NCBI GenBank assembly: GCA_029961685.1
Contig: JARWKL010000003.1
Coordinates: 10,486,459 to 10,550,458, forward strand
Reading direction: 5' to 3'
Origin: Aristolochia californica
Taxonomy: Eukaryota; Streptophyta; Magnoliopsida; Piperales; Aristolochiaceae
DNA: 64,000 nt
The notes beneath the pieces were generated by a model. The model was not told the DNA's origin and searched no databases. It was given only the letters and a program-made list of their open reading frames with translations. Numbering within the stretch: the first letter of the stretch is position 1; each line of letters opens with the position of its first letter. The translations under genes and the position numbers were made by a program. Shown here one piece after another: positions 11,746 to 23,323 of the stretch.

Positions 11746-11750
11746 CAATG

Positions 11751-12500
11751 GTTTAAAAACTCTTCAGCGGAAAAGAACGGTGAATGGATTGCCTCAATTT
11801 ACAGCTCCTTCGATGGTATGTGAAAACTGTTTGGTAGGAAAACAATGTAGAGATCCATTTCCAAAAGAAAGCACATGGAGGACTTCTCAGAATCTTCAAC
11901 TGGTGCATGCCGACATCTATGGACCAATCAACCCTACTTCAAACGGCAAGAAAAGGTACTTAATCACTTTGATTGATGATTTCAGCCGCAAAACTTGAGT
12001 TTATTTCTTAGTAGATAAATCAAAAGCTTTCATTCCTTTTCAAGAATTATAAGAGTCATATTGAGAAAGAAACCGGTTCATATATAAGATGTCTTGGCAC
12101 TGATCGTGGAGGAGAGTTTACATCACACAAGTTCACAAATTTTTATAAGGAAAATAGCATAACTAGACAATTGACTGTAGCATATACTCCACAACAGAAT
12201 GGAGTTACAGAGAGAAAGAACCAAACCATTATGAATACAGTTCGAAACATGCTTTTAGGAAGAAATATTCCAAAAATTTTCTAGCTTGAAGCAGTCAATT
12301 GGACTGTCTATATTCTGAATAGAAGTCCAACTTTGGTAGTTAAAAACATGACTCCGGTAGAAGCTTGGAGTGGAATTAAATCATTAGTTGATCATTTTCA
12401 AGGTGTTTGTTTGCATATCACATGTTCATATTCTTGATAATAAGATGACTAAGCTTGATAACAAGAGCGTGAGATGTATTTTACTGAGAGTTAGTGAGGA
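11751..12500 (+). pseudogene. Copia element 1 integrase remnant
   Basis: The pre-integrase domain resumes as GLKTLQRKRTVNGLP, with the HHCC-type C-x2-C of CENCLVGKQC. The catalytic core follows: HADIYGPINP and LIDDFSRK, a stop at 11996, then after frameshifts TPQQNGVTERKNQT near 12185-12235, which carries the third acidic residue. LEAVNWTVYILNRSP and the distal region to about 12500 follow. At least five stops or frameshifts interrupt it. Confidence 0.85.
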
Positions 12501-12779
12501 ATCAAAGGCATAGAAATTGTATGATCCAGTTTCTTAGAAGATTATAGCAAGCAAAGATGTGAAGTTTGAAGAAGAAATAGTTGGGATTGGAGCTAGAGTC
12601 ATGAAGAAGCTATTATAGATTATTTGGACTGAGGAGAAAGTGACAAAGAATCTCTCCCAATAAATAACAATGGAGGAAACATTGAAGCTGATCATTATGA
12701 CAATTCAACAAAAAATATAGAGGGTGATCATTCAGATGAGTCAAATGAAGAAAATAGGGGTAATGGCAATGAAGAAAGA

Positions 12780-13085
12780 GTCAGAAGGCACTAGCTTGGA
12801 TGAGAGATTATAGAGAAGGTCTCTCTGAGGAAGAAAATACTGCATACCAAGCTTTGTTTGCAGGTAGTGATCCAGTCTCATTTGGTGATGTTGTGAAAAG
12901 TATGAAGTAGAGAAAAACAATGGATGCAGAAATAGAAGCCATAGAGAGAAATGATACGTGAGAGTTGACAGACTTACCTGCTGAAGCAAAGAAGGTTGGG
13001 GTAAAATGGATTTATAAGACAAAGCTCAATGAAAATGGAAAAGTGGATAAGTATTATCAAATTATAGTCTAACAAGATTAAACAA
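12780..13085 (+). pseudogene. Copia element 1 reverse transcriptase N-terminus, truncated
   Basis: The reading gives AWMRDYREGLSEEEN, then DAEIEAIERNDT and AKKVGVKWIYKTKLNENG. This is the opening of the copia reverse transcriptase domain (…EA+…N.TW.L…KW.YK.K…G). Similarity ends abruptly near 13075, before the catalytic YVDD block. Confidence 0.75.
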
Positions 13086-13489
13086 CCTTTGAGATATACT
13101 CATTCAAAGATTTTGAACAATAACATGTATTATCCATACTTCAAGGATTGTAGAAGTACTATTAATGGTACTCATATTAAAACACATATTCTGTTTGATT
13201 AGCCATAGATCATGAACATATATGTGAGTGTAAGTATATGTAATGGACCCACATGTGTATATATCTAGTTTCATAAGTGTGTATGAGTGCATATAACTTT
13301 GTCCATACATACCAAGTTATCATTTACCTTTTTACCTTTTTGTTGATTTATTCATTGATCCACTGAGTATCATAATGAATAGATGAATTAAATATTAATT
13401 TAATAATAAAAAACTAAAAGGCAGCCAAGAACAAGTATTCTAAAAATTATTGAAAATTCATCATATAGCAGCATAAGTGAAGTTGTGAC
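13086..13489. other. No gene seen
   Basis: AT-rich filler between the broken copia end and hAT copy D. GTTGTGAC at 13482-13489 is the proposed left target duplication of copy D. Confidence 0.5.
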
Positions 13490-15310
13490 TAGGGGTGGCA
13501 TTCAACCGAGTGACTCAGTTCGATTCAGTTTATTTGGATCTCAAACCGAGTTCGAGATCCAGAACAGGCTTGTTTAAGTTAACGAGCCGAACTCGATCGA
13601 ACCATGGTTCGGTTCGAAAGCTCGCGAGTCAGCTCGTTAACTCAACGATGGCCTGGGAGTGGGTGGTTGCTTCGTCTTCATCTCGACTTCTCGGCAATCA
13701 GGGAGGACAGGGAAACAACGTTCGACAACTTTCTTCCTCTTTGATTCTTCCTCCCCCCGTCTGTCGTTGCCGATCCTTATCACCGTTGAGCCCCTCCCAC
13801 AACTTTCTCTCCTTCTTCTCTGTCTCCATCTCTCATTTCTCTCTCCCTCGACGCTTCTGTCGTCATCGTCATTGTTGCCTGATCAAGTGACTGAAAAATT
13901 ATTTTTTACCCACCCACCTAACACGCAATCTCGCACATTTGAACTGCACATGCAAAATTTTTATTATAAATTCTATTATAACCTTGTTCATATAATATGT
14001 GGTATACATACATTTTTTAAAGTGGAAACATTTCCTCTTTTCTCCCCAATTAGGAGGGGTATTTCAAAAATCTATCCTACTCTTTGAAAGATATAAAAAA
14101 AGGTCTATGCCTTTACTTGTTTAATACAGGCAGTGGAGTTAATATGCTTACACCTTAGTACTTAGTTCAACATTATCATTTGTTTTCTGGAAGGCTGAAA
14201 ATTTTTATAAACTTGTTTGCGGTACAAATTGGTAAAGAAACTGCATGATACTGGATGTACCTACAATTTGTAGATTCTCTTATTGTTTGAGGTACTCTCT
14301 TAATGCTAACTCTACTTAAGTTTTTCAGAAAAACAAATTGGTAGTGTTTCAGAACTGTTGCTGTATGAATTCATGCTCCAAAGAAAAAACAAAAATGGGC
14401 ATGCGATTAAGTCATCCAAAACCATTTTTCTTAAACTTTTTCTCTGTCTCGATGATTTGGTTTTCCAGTCCTTGAATCAAAACGATCTGATAGAGTACAA
14501 ATGGACAAAATTACTGTTGCTTTTTGTTGGAAGACAGGGCCCAAACCCACACGACCAAGGAAGACCCACATATAAAAGTGTATAAGAAGATGGGCCCAAG
14601 CCCATACGACCAAGGAAGACCCATGCAACCAAGAGATATAGAAGATGGGCTCAAGGCCCATTGATCAAGGAGAATACTCATAGGCCCACATACATTGATG
14701 GCAGGATGGTAAATAAAAGGTCATCTCATAGAGATGACATTGATGTAATTATGTTAAAGTTCCAGGGTTAAAACCCTAAACCCTAAGCCCTAACTTCAGG
14801 GGTATTATTGTAATACTATAGTTTCATAAATCTATAAATAGAGTTTTAGGGGGAGGGTTGGAATAATTAATTCCATAACCCATCTTCTTCCAGTTTTCTC
14901 CCAATGGGTTTCTTTCCCTTTTTCTCCATGAGCTAAATTCATGGAGTCCTAAAAATTAACACTTTTCAAATGAAAGTTTAGTGCTTGATTATTGAATAAA
15001 GTTTATGCATAATCATGCAGCTTTTATGAATAATTTTATGCATAGTGTATAGATAATTTTATGCAAGGCTAATATACGGAGGATATGTCTATTTTTTATG
15101 TAAAATGTATATCTAATTTTATATATAATTTGTTTGATATGTATTTTATGCAAAGTTTTAAATGTAAGTTGGAGCTCGAACTCGACCCTCGGCTCGAGCT
15201 CGAGCTCGAACTTGGTGAAAATTATTAGGTTTGTGCTCGAGTTCAAAATATTAAATCAAACCTAGCTTGAACATAGGCAAGTTCGGGTTCGGCTCGATTT
15301 GATGCCTCTC
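13490..15310 (+). mobile_element. hAT-family non-autonomous element, copy D
   Basis: The left end TAGGGGTGGCATTCAACCG and the next 140 bp match the left end of the element at 37653. The right 330 bp (14985-15300, ATGCATAATTTTATGC-rich, then GAGCTCGAGC-rich, ending GAACATAGGCAAGTTCGGG…) matches 41640-42000. The terminal bases are eroded (GATGCCTCTC). The flanks GTTGTGAC and CTTGTGAT agree at 6 of 8 positions, so the duplication is plausible but weak. The middle holds a short GC-rich block (13660-13880) and a solo LTR. Confidence 0.7.
14525..14961 (+). mobile_element. Solo LTR nested in hAT copy D
   Basis: TGTTGGAAGACAGGG...AAAAATTAACA, 437 bp, is flanked on both sides by CTTTT (14520-14524 and 14962-14966). 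A TATA-like CTATAAATAGAG lies near 14832. A direct repeat of GATGGGC(C/T)CAAGCCCA…ACCAAGGAAGACCCA occurs two to three times, and AACCCTAAACCCTAAGCCCTAA, a plant telomere-box-like string, sits near 14772. The start matches the minus-strand LTR at 29340-29741. No internal region is present, so it arose by LTR-LTR recombination. Confidence 0.8.
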
Positions 15311-15554
15311 TTGTGATCTATCACTTTTAGAAGAATAAAAAGAGATTCACAAAGGGAGGTGACCCTGACCGGGTCGACCGGACCCGAATGTAAAATAACC
15401 CGGCTCGATTCAGGAGTACAAGTCTCGTCCGGGTACTGACGCCTAACTTGAATCCCGACACGTTGGCCGTTCCCCACTTGATCGATTCTTATTGAATCGG
15501 CGTTTTTGTTGCCGAAAAGAAAGTTCCCACTTGCAGGCGCACTTTTGTGGAACG
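15311..15554 (+). promoter_or_regulatory. Upstream region of the CHCH gene
   Basis: Only about 244 bp separate the hAT copy D end from the start codon. The segment is GC-richer than its surroundings (ACCGGGTCGACCGGACCC at 15370-15387 is nearly self-complementary). No convincing TATA box is visible, so the core promoter is undefined and may lie partly in the transposon. Confidence 0.35.
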
Positions 15555-17817
15555 ATGAAAGATGACGACAACGTGAAAGCATCTCCTCTTCACCAGACTG
15601 ATGCAGATGAAGACGATGAGAATGTGAAACAGCTCCAGGAATGTTCTAGACTCTATCTTTCTTTACAGGTATTGTTATGCTTTGCCTATTCTTCGTAAAT
15701 GATCACTAATATGAATAGATAACTGCTATTTCGCTCACTGATTTTGCAGGATTGTCTGGCTGAAAATGAAAGAAATTGGAAAAAGTGCCAGCTCGGTATA
15801 TTTTTCGTTCATTTTGTTTATTCTTGCTTTAGAACAGGCCTTGTGTGTGATTTTCTATATAATTGACTGGTTTAAGAGCTTTGGGTTTCTAAGGAGTCAA
15901 CAATTAGCAACATGAAAAAATTTGTTCTTGAATTTAGACTCTTAACTTATTTTCGAGATGTCTGCGTCTTAGTTTGGAGTCTACCTTGATCTTTGATTGA
16001 TCGACTCCTCTTGTGCCTTTTTTATGGTAGGCAAAATATATCTATGTTTATTTGAGTTGCAAAATATGCCTTTTTTTTGGCTTAAACAGTATAGTTTTTA
16101 ATGGGAAATGATAGTGTTTTTGCTGTTTTTCTGTTCAGTAATTTGGCTTGGACTGTCAGGTTTTCATCCTTCTCACTAATGGCCGTGCTTCTCTTTCGTC
16201 CGTAATTTCTTTGTAACTTTATGTACCATTTGGGGCTTTGTGCATGTTCTCGGATAATTACATATCTGGTCATGTGAAATTTCGAAGCTGAAGGTTGGTG
16301 ATGGACTGCTGAGTAAACATGGAGTTCATGCAAAGTACTGTGGAGATCAGTTCTCGATATGATGATCATGATAATTCAACAGCCTGTGTTAACAAGAGAA
16401 GAAAACTTCAATGTAAACAACATTCTCCAAAAGGGATAAAAAAGTATTCATCTTGAGAAGTATCCAATGGGATTACACGAATACTTTATTTTTTTGCAGT
16501 CTTTCTTCTTTTCGTACCACATGACACCATGTAAAAATCAGTAAAATGTATTCAAAATCCTGTTAGGAAGCTGAAAAATAGTTAATCTTAATTTAGAACG
16601 AGGATACATTTTCGGTTGGAAACCTCTGAGAAACCTAAACACTTTTCATGACGTCAACTGTTGGTTTGCAGAAAGCAGCAGTGGGTGCAAAAAGGACGTC
16701 CAGAAGATGGCACCCTTATTGCATTCTCAGGCAAAAATGTCAATATCTCATCAAAGTTGATTCCAATTCATGACCATAGGAACTGCTAGTGGGGCATTAC
16801 AGCGACATTCCTACATCATATGATATTGGTAGGCCAAGGAAAATTTGATACTCCTTGGCCCCAAAATGTAACTCAAGTATGTAGAACAAGTCTTTCTTTT
16901 GGAAGGAATGTTATCCTTGGGATGGCAGAACCCAAGTGTGGATTGGCCTTCAATTTGGCGTGTCTGCACCCTGGTACTAGAAGTTAGAGGGAGGTTGCTT
17001 CTTTTGTTGGATTGAAAACCTTATTGGTTAAAGCTGACTTTCATCTCTCTTTCCAAATGAATGTCACATGGGTGGAGCTCCAATCAAGGACCACTGAAAC
17101 AGCTCTGTTTTTTTTTACCCATAGAGTCATTGATTATCATCTATTTGCAAATCTATAAACTTCTGGACTTTTACTTTGCAAACTTTGGCTGGTGTAATTT
17201 CTCTTTATTTTTTATTTTTTTATCAAAGATAGTGTTTTAGCATACAAAAATGCTAAATTTTTTGATAGTTACGCTATGCATGCCCTATCGAATAATATCT
17301 GGAAAACAGCTGGGTTGTGTGATTCCTGAGGTGAGGGGAAGAACATGCCTCAAACATGTTTTTTCGTTTTTCTTTCTGATTAACCTGAATATTCCATCTC
17401 TAATTCCTTAACCACAACCAGAATTTATACCTCCACAGACAGTTTTATTATTCTTGTCTTTAGTATATAATTTTATTAAATTTTCACCTTTCAACATATA
17501 TCTTGTTCTCTTTCTCAAGTCAAAACACTAAACCAAAAATTCTTATTGTTCACCTGTTCTTTTCTTTTTTTCCTTTTTTCAAATTAGTCTTTCATACGAT
17601 GATTATGAAGCATTCCAATGAGTGTTATGTGGACATTTTCTGGAATGCTATCTTGATCCTGTCCTTTTTGCTTGTGGTGTCTTTTGACTGAAATTTGTGG
17701 TTTGATTACTTGAATAATATTATTGTCTGTCTCACAGAAGTACAAGCATTAAAAGCTTGCCATGAGAGGAGAATGCTAGCAAAGGGAGGTGAGAAGAATA
17801 AAAGTACAAGTGTTTGA
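15555..17817 (+). CDS. Twin CX9C (CHCH) protein, 79 aa, three exons
   Basis: Exons 15555-15668, 15750-15795 and 17738-17817 join through GT-AG introns (15669-15749 and 15796-17737) into 240 bases, giving 79 residues and a TGA. ATG at 15555 is the first in-frame ATG. Residues 1-28 are acidic and polar. Then comes CSRLYLSLQDC (C30, C40), a ten-residue hinge, and CQLEVQALKAC (C51, C61), followed by a basic tail. The spacing C-x9-C-x10-C-x9-C is the twin CX9C hallmark. Members of that family are oxidised by Mia40/Erv1 on entry to the mitochondrial intermembrane space and fold as two disulfide-linked helices, often serving respiratory-complex assembly. Both junctions keep the motif in register, which strongly supports the model. 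The exact orthologue (COX/CMC type) cannot be named, so no symbol is given. Two of three exons are under 100 bases and the second intron is 1.9 kb. Confidence 0.85.
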
Positions 17818-18918
17818 ACCACACATGGTAGGCCACACGTGTGTTTTGTTGGCCTTGAGAAGCATTGGGGGAGCACATTATTCTTTAATATGGTAGGAAA
17901 AAGAAAGAGTTTGTCCATGTTGAAAAGAACTTTTGCAAAATATTAAATGCAACGGCATTCAAAAAAAATATTATAAAATATGTAGCAACTCTCACACTTG
18001 GCTAATTTTTATAAATACTTGTTCCTAACTCGCAAGGGTATACTTATTTTTCTATTACAACTCTTAAGCTTAAGACTTGTGTGCAGAATTAACCTGCAAA
18101 ACAAATGTTTCCTCTGCTGAGATATCACAACTACTCAATATTTCTATTTTGGGTGGAACCTGCAGGGTACCAAGATCTTTACTCTGTTAAAATGCTTGCA
18201 GGATTTATATTATTTTGAGAAATGATTCTTCTACATATATATTGGACCATTTTTCAGATTTACTTTAGGGTCCTAAAGCATATCTTCCAGATTGCTGGTT
18301 ATTCTTTGCATTCTAGATTCTTTTTGACGAAGGTTACCTATGAAATTTATGTGGAATTTGAACTGATGGACGTTTTTGAGCTTTAATGTCAATCTTAATC
18401 CTACAACCTCTTTGACGTGGTACTGATTCTCCACAGAAATTTTTGGAGATGTAACTGGACTAATTCTGGCCTAACTCCATTTGGGTAATTTAATTGTCAG
18501 AGGCCACTCATCCCTGAATTACTTTGTGCTACCTCTGCCTAGGCAGATCGAACTCCAGTCCCTTGTGGGTTCTATAGTGAACCCAGCAGTCTAAGAATTT
18601 ACTAATCTCTTGTTTGTCGATTCAAAGTCTCAGATATGTTGGCTCAAATATTTTTTCATAGCAATAATAGCTTACTTGGATCATGGATGTTTTTTAATAA
18701 TATGATAGTCATACAGCTTTTTTAATTCTAAAAGCAAATTTGTTTCATGATAGCTTAATGTACATTTTTGTCTTGACTAGCTCATGCACTCTTATGTGGA
18801 TTGAAGTATTACTTTTTCCAAAGTAGGGGTAATTTTTAAATTTTTTTATAGTGATATATATTATATAATTTATACATTTTAAGGACGTGTGGTACCAAGA
18901 GAGAGTGAGAAGGGGCTC

Positions 18919-19003
18919 CTCCGTATTCCCTTTGTGACTTAAGGCCTAATTGCCTCCGTCTTCCGTATTTTCTTGTGACTTAAGGCCTAATTGTCTCCCT
19001 CCA
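18919..19003. repeat. Two tandem copies of a ~42-bp unit
   Basis: Both units contain CTTGTGACTTAAGGCCTAATTG or its near copy with TTTGTGAC, followed by CCTCCGTCTT or TCTCCCTCC. Possibly a replication-slippage duplication. Confidence 0.7.
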
Positions 19004-19542
19004 AAGTCCAAACACCTCTTTTCTTGTCCATAGTGTTGGTTGATTAGTGAACATATCTCCATCTCCTAATTTTATCCAATAGATGTGATTTTGTAGTTTT
19101 TTCTTATCAATTTAAGAACTGATAATTGCATGTTAGGGTTCTTATTATGTTTTTATAATAGCAATTTTGTTTACGAGAAAATATCTTTGAAACTTGTAAG
19201 TTATTTGAGGTGTGTGTGTCTCGGGTAGAAATTGTGTTTTATAGCAGTTTTGCTTTGTGAGGAAGATATCCCTGAAACTTCTAAATAACTTTTTTAGGTG
19301 TGTTTTGGTAGCAATTGTATTTCAGATTCTTGTACTGTACTAGTTACACAAGTTGATTTTGCTTGCAAGAAAAATTATTCGTGTACTTGTGAGAATTGAA
19401 ATTAGTATTATAAAATCTGAATAAGATCAGCCAATTGAATTGGGTTGAACTGGTGTTAGCCCTTTATCTAAGTCATTCGTATACAAGACCCGGTTGACCA
19501 GGTCGGATTTATTTGTTCAACTAATGAACCCACTTGGCCCCA

Positions 19543-19677
19543 TCAATTAGGTCATCTTTTGCACAAGAGAGAACTTCCCTTGTGTGACAATGGTAACGAA
19601 CCCGTTTACTTGATTCAGGTCAGTTAGGTCACCTCTTGCAGATGAGAAAGTTTCCCCTGGGTGACAATGGTAAAGAG
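19543..19677. repeat. Two diverged direct copies of a ~60-bp unit
   Basis: Both copies have TTAGGTCA(T/C)CT, then TTGCA, a GAGA-rich stretch, and finally GTGACAATGGTAA(C/A)GA. No coding content. Confidence 0.65.
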
Positions 19678-20388
19678 TAGGGGTGACCCCTCCTTTCTTT
19701 TGGCGCCAGTAGAGGAATTCTTGCCTTCCTGTTGTGGATTATAGGCCAGAAATGGGGAGGGGGTTGTTGCCCATTTGTAGATCAAATAGAAAAGATTTCC
19801 TGACCAGATGTCATTTGTTTATATCATGAGTTCCAGCCTGATTTTTATAAAAAAGATTGATTGAGCTTTATGCATAGTTAAAAATAAAAATAAGAAATTA
19901 TATTAAATCAAGATAACAAATATGTGACAAATATGCGCAAATCTGCACTTAGATCAGGTGTATATTAGCATGTGTTGTATTTGATATGAATGAAAATATT
20001 AATTTACCCGTCTGAATAAATTGCAGGGCTTGGCTTGTCGGTGACAATGACGAACACCAACTGGACATGGTTCAAGTATCTGCTTTCTTCATATTTCAGC
20101 TAATCGTCGAGCAGAAGGGCCTCGTTTATAGTTGTTATATTCCTCCTGGAAGTTGGATTAGCTTCTAAAATATTCAACGGCGACAAACGTGACCAGAAGG
20201 CGTGTGAATCGATTAGCAGCCAACCTCCTCCTTCTCCGCTGGAAAGATGATGAGCCATGGTCAAAAAGGGCGACAAAACTGCTTCCCATTCATAATTTCG
20301 AGAAAAAATGATGGGTGGTAAAAAAGTCACGCCGAATTGCTTCCTCTGAGCTGGACTCTGCTCCATATAAGAGATTCTTTAGGTTGTG

Positions 20389-21583
20389 ATGGAGACGACT
20401 TTCAAAACATCCAAACAGATGGCCCAGCAACAGCCGCAGCGAATTCTCCCCAAAAGAATCATCCTTGTAAGACACGGTGAGAGCCAAGGAAATGTCGACT
20501 CTTCGGCTTTCACCACCACTCCGGATTATAGGATCCCACTCACCGGGTTCGGCCGTGAGCAGGCCCGCGCTGCCGGAGAGAAGATCAGGCTACTGCTTTC
20601 CGATGGCGGGCGATCCCCAGATTGGAAGGTTTATTGCTACGTTTCCCCTTACGAACGAACGAGATCGACCCTGTGTGAGATGGGAAAGGCCTTCTCCAAG
20701 AAGAGGATTCTTGGGGCGAGGGAGGAATGTCGAATCAGGGAACAAGACTTTGGGAACTTTCAGGTGAAGGAGAGGATGAAAGTCATTAAAGAAACTAGGG
20801 AGAGATTTGGGAGATTCTTTTTCCGGTTCCCGGAAGGCGAGTCTGCAGCAGATGTATTCGATCGCGTCTCAAGTAAGGCCCTCTTTCTCAATCTTTCAGA
20901 ATCTAATCACTTCCATTACTGATGGATTCTTCATTATTTGCTCGTATTCCTCCCATTCTTATGATGAAAAGATCTCTTTTTTTTTTTGTTCTGTGATCTT
21001 CAAGAAAAATTTCCAAAAATTTCTGTTATGTGAAGATGAAAACTGTACCCTTTCTTCTCTTGGCTTACCTTGTTTTGTTTTATTACATTTGGTCACTAAT
21101 GTTCTGGAACGAGGTGTTTGGAGTTTGGAATAAACAAGTTCTGTTACACATACAGGTTTCATGGAGTCGCTATGGAGGGACATCGACATGAATCGGCTCA
21201 GCCGTGAGGGCAACTCTGATGTCAACCTCATCATCATCTCGCACGGGTTGACCTCACGGGTCTTTCTCACCAAGTGGTTCAAGTGGACAGTCGATCAGTT
21301 TGAGAGACTCAACAATTTCGGCAACTGCGAATACCGTGTGATGCAACTCGGACCTGAAGGAGATTACAGCCTCGCCGTGCACCACACTAAGGAAGAGATG
21401 GAGGAGTGGGGGCTCTCCGCAGAGATGATAACTGACCAACAATGGCGGGCGTCTAAAAATAGGGGTGACTGGTACGAAGCCTGCCCCTGGGCTCTTCATT
21501 CTTTCTTCGATAATCTGCCCGACTCTGATGAAGACGTCGCTAAAGAAGATGACGGAGGCTCTTCGAAGCAGCCTATCAGATGA
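20389..21583 (+). CDS. Histidine phosphatase / phosphoglycerate mutase-like protein (AT74 type), 303 aa
   Basis: Exon 1 is 20389-20872 and exon 2 is 21156-21583. The 283-bp intron opens GTAAGG and closes with CAG, splitting a serine codon. The domain begins LPKRIILVRHGESQGN with R28, H29, G30, the phospho-accepting histidine triad. Further active-site residues fit SPYERTRST (about 86-94), FPEGES (148-151) and the second histidine in LIIISHGLTSR (H191). This is the branch-1 histidine phosphatase fold, closest to the plant proteins named phosphoglycerate-mutase-like AT74; their physiological substrate is not established. The C-terminal 40 residues are acidic and probably disordered. All expected catalytic residues are present and the frame is intact. 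The ATG at 20389 is preferred; a second in-frame ATG at 20419 would still keep the whole domain. Confidence 0.92.
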
Positions 21584-21649
21584 AGTTCACAAGCACTGGA
21601 ACGTTACCCATGAATCCTTTGATCCATATATTCTTGGTAGAGATGCAAG

Positions 21650-21655
21650 AATAAA
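21650..21655 (+). terminator. Candidate poly(A) signal of the AT74-like gene
   Basis: AATAAA, 67 bases after the stop codon, is the only canonical signal close downstream. Confidence 0.5.
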
Positions 21656-21669
21656 TGAATTCTTCATGT

Positions 21670-22521
21670 AGGGAAAACAATCACTGATGTACAGACTGAA
21701 AATCCCCATTAATGGCAGCTTCAATGATTTGGAAATCTCTTATGACAGCAGTTTTATAATAGTCGTGTTTAGGGCGAGATGGGTTTTGGGGTGAGAACGG
21801 GATTGAGGGAAAGAGAAACGGGGTGGGGCGGGGTTCGTTTTCTAACCCTGAGTTTCTTTTAAATTTGTTTTCCTAGCTCAATGCTGGGTGAGGAAGACGA
21901 CCCGGATGATTCGTGCCAAAATAGTTTTTATTTTTGTTTATCTTTTACTGTAAAATATTAAAAATAGTATAAAAAGATAAAAATATTAAAAAACAGTTTT
22001 CTGCATTCGTATTTAATTATCACATTTTACTTTCTGTCTTTTTTTTGTCATTTATTTGTTTGTTATATCTCCTTAAATTTATTTTAAAATATGAATTATC
22101 ATTTTTTGCTTTTTTTCTTTCTTTAACAACTTATTTTTTTTCTCATATTTTCCTGTTCCTATTTAACTTCTTTTTTTTAATATAGATTTGAAGTTAAAAT
22201 TTTGACAATTATTTAATGAAATTAGTTATTTTTCATTATTTATTAAGACTACATTCAACAAACAAATTTATGTTTAAATATTTTTTTGGATTATTTTTTT
22301 AAATAATTATTTATATAATTTACAATATTTTTAAATTAATTGTATTTTTTTCTATTTTATTCAATTATTTTATACTAAGTTTTCATTTTCTATTTCACTT
22401 TCATTTTATGTCAGTTAAGTGATTTATATATATATTATTTGTGTTGGGCTTATGTCTTAATCCTTCCCCTTAAGTTGTATTTATGGATGCCAAATATTCA
22501 AAAATTACAAGTATACTTTTT
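21670..22521. other. No gene seen; very AT-rich
   Basis: From about 21940 it is an AT-rich, poly-T-laden spacer. No repeat termini were recognised before the LTR at 22522. Confidence 0.55.
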
Positions 22522-22731
22522 TGTGTGCAAAGCTGTAATGAGGAATACAAGCAAATAATGCAAAGTATGATTGTAGGAAACGATTTGTTCCCGAGATTGT
22601 AATGAGATTCTTTTCCTTGATTTTAGGGTCTAAATTATACGTAACTTTAGGATGTAAAGTATGTTAAATAGCCTTTGTTAGGAGAAGATTATATCATCGG
22701 AAAATCATTCTTTGAAGCGTTCTGTTTGACA
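22522..22731 (+). repeat. 5' LTR of copia element 2
   Basis: TGTGTGCAAAGCTGTAATGAG...GTTCTGTTTGACA, directly followed by the primer site. It shares most of its sequence with 27325-27521. Confidence 0.85.
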
Positions 22732-23323
22732 TGGTATCAAAGCAGGAGAATCATTCTCCTGTCACTGAAGAACAAATCATCAGCTTTGTCCCGTAGCCGA
22801 AGAGCAAAGCAGCCACTCTGTCACCGGAAAAAAAACTAGAGTAGGTATGCTCTTTAGTCGTCGTGAAACCAGCTTTATTTTTGAATGTCGCCGATGACCG
22901 CACCACCAGTTTCAACATTTCCGACGACTGCATCACAAAATCGAAGACGCTCTGTCATCACCGAGAACGAAGAAGAAGATGTTGCGTTCTTTTCTTCATT
23001 CGTCGTTGTAACACAAAACCACCCACTTCGGCGGAACTTCCGAACATCGCTGACGATCGCACCATTAGCCTAGAAAAGGAGGCGCACTGCTGTCTCTTAT
23101 GCTGTGGCCGATAAAATCAGGCCGTCGCTGAAGACGAAGACACTAGTACGAGGAAATATTTAATCACGTTAACTTAGGTCCTGTGATTTTTTTCCTCTCG
23201 TACAGTGACCCGAACTCGGATCGGGACCCAGACTCGGACTGGACCAAACCGTTTCAACCCAAAAACAGGAAGCAGACCGGTCTAGAAGAAAAAAAAGTTG
23301 GGCCAACCTAGTGACAAAAATTG

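Larger units (their letters stand above)
7083..13085 (+). mobile_element. Ty1/copia element 1, 3'-truncated and with nested insertions
   Basis: A 5' LTR (7083-7235) is followed by a primer-site-like TGTATCAGAGCTGG and a long leader. Then come broken gag/protease (8160-9030), an inserted block (9036-11745), integrase (11751-12500) and the beginning of reverse transcriptase (to about 13075), where similarity stops. Most of reverse transcriptase, the RNase H and the 3' LTR are missing. The N-terminal half of gag is also absent. Domain order protease-integrase-RT marks it as copia. Many stops and frameshifts make it dead. Confidence 0.85.
17818..20388. other. Intergenic, between the CHCH and AT74-like genes
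   Basis: No third gene seen. It contains two short local duplications (listed separately) and presumably the CHCH 3' UTR and the promoter and leader of the downstream gene. A TATA-like CCATATAAGAG lies at 20363-20373, only about 20 bases before the start codon, so it may not be the true TATA box. Confidence 0.5.

Noticed and set aside
13495..14087. Two overlapping plus-strand Ser/Arg-rich frames of 131 and 142 codons.
   Set aside because: They lie in the GC-rich block of hAT copy D and the equivalent frames are broken differently in copies A, B and C.
16680..16730. Possible extra CHCH exon (AAAGCAGCAGTGGGTGC…) in intron 2.
   Set aside because: Including it breaks the twin CX9C register, whereas joining 15795 to 17738 preserves it.
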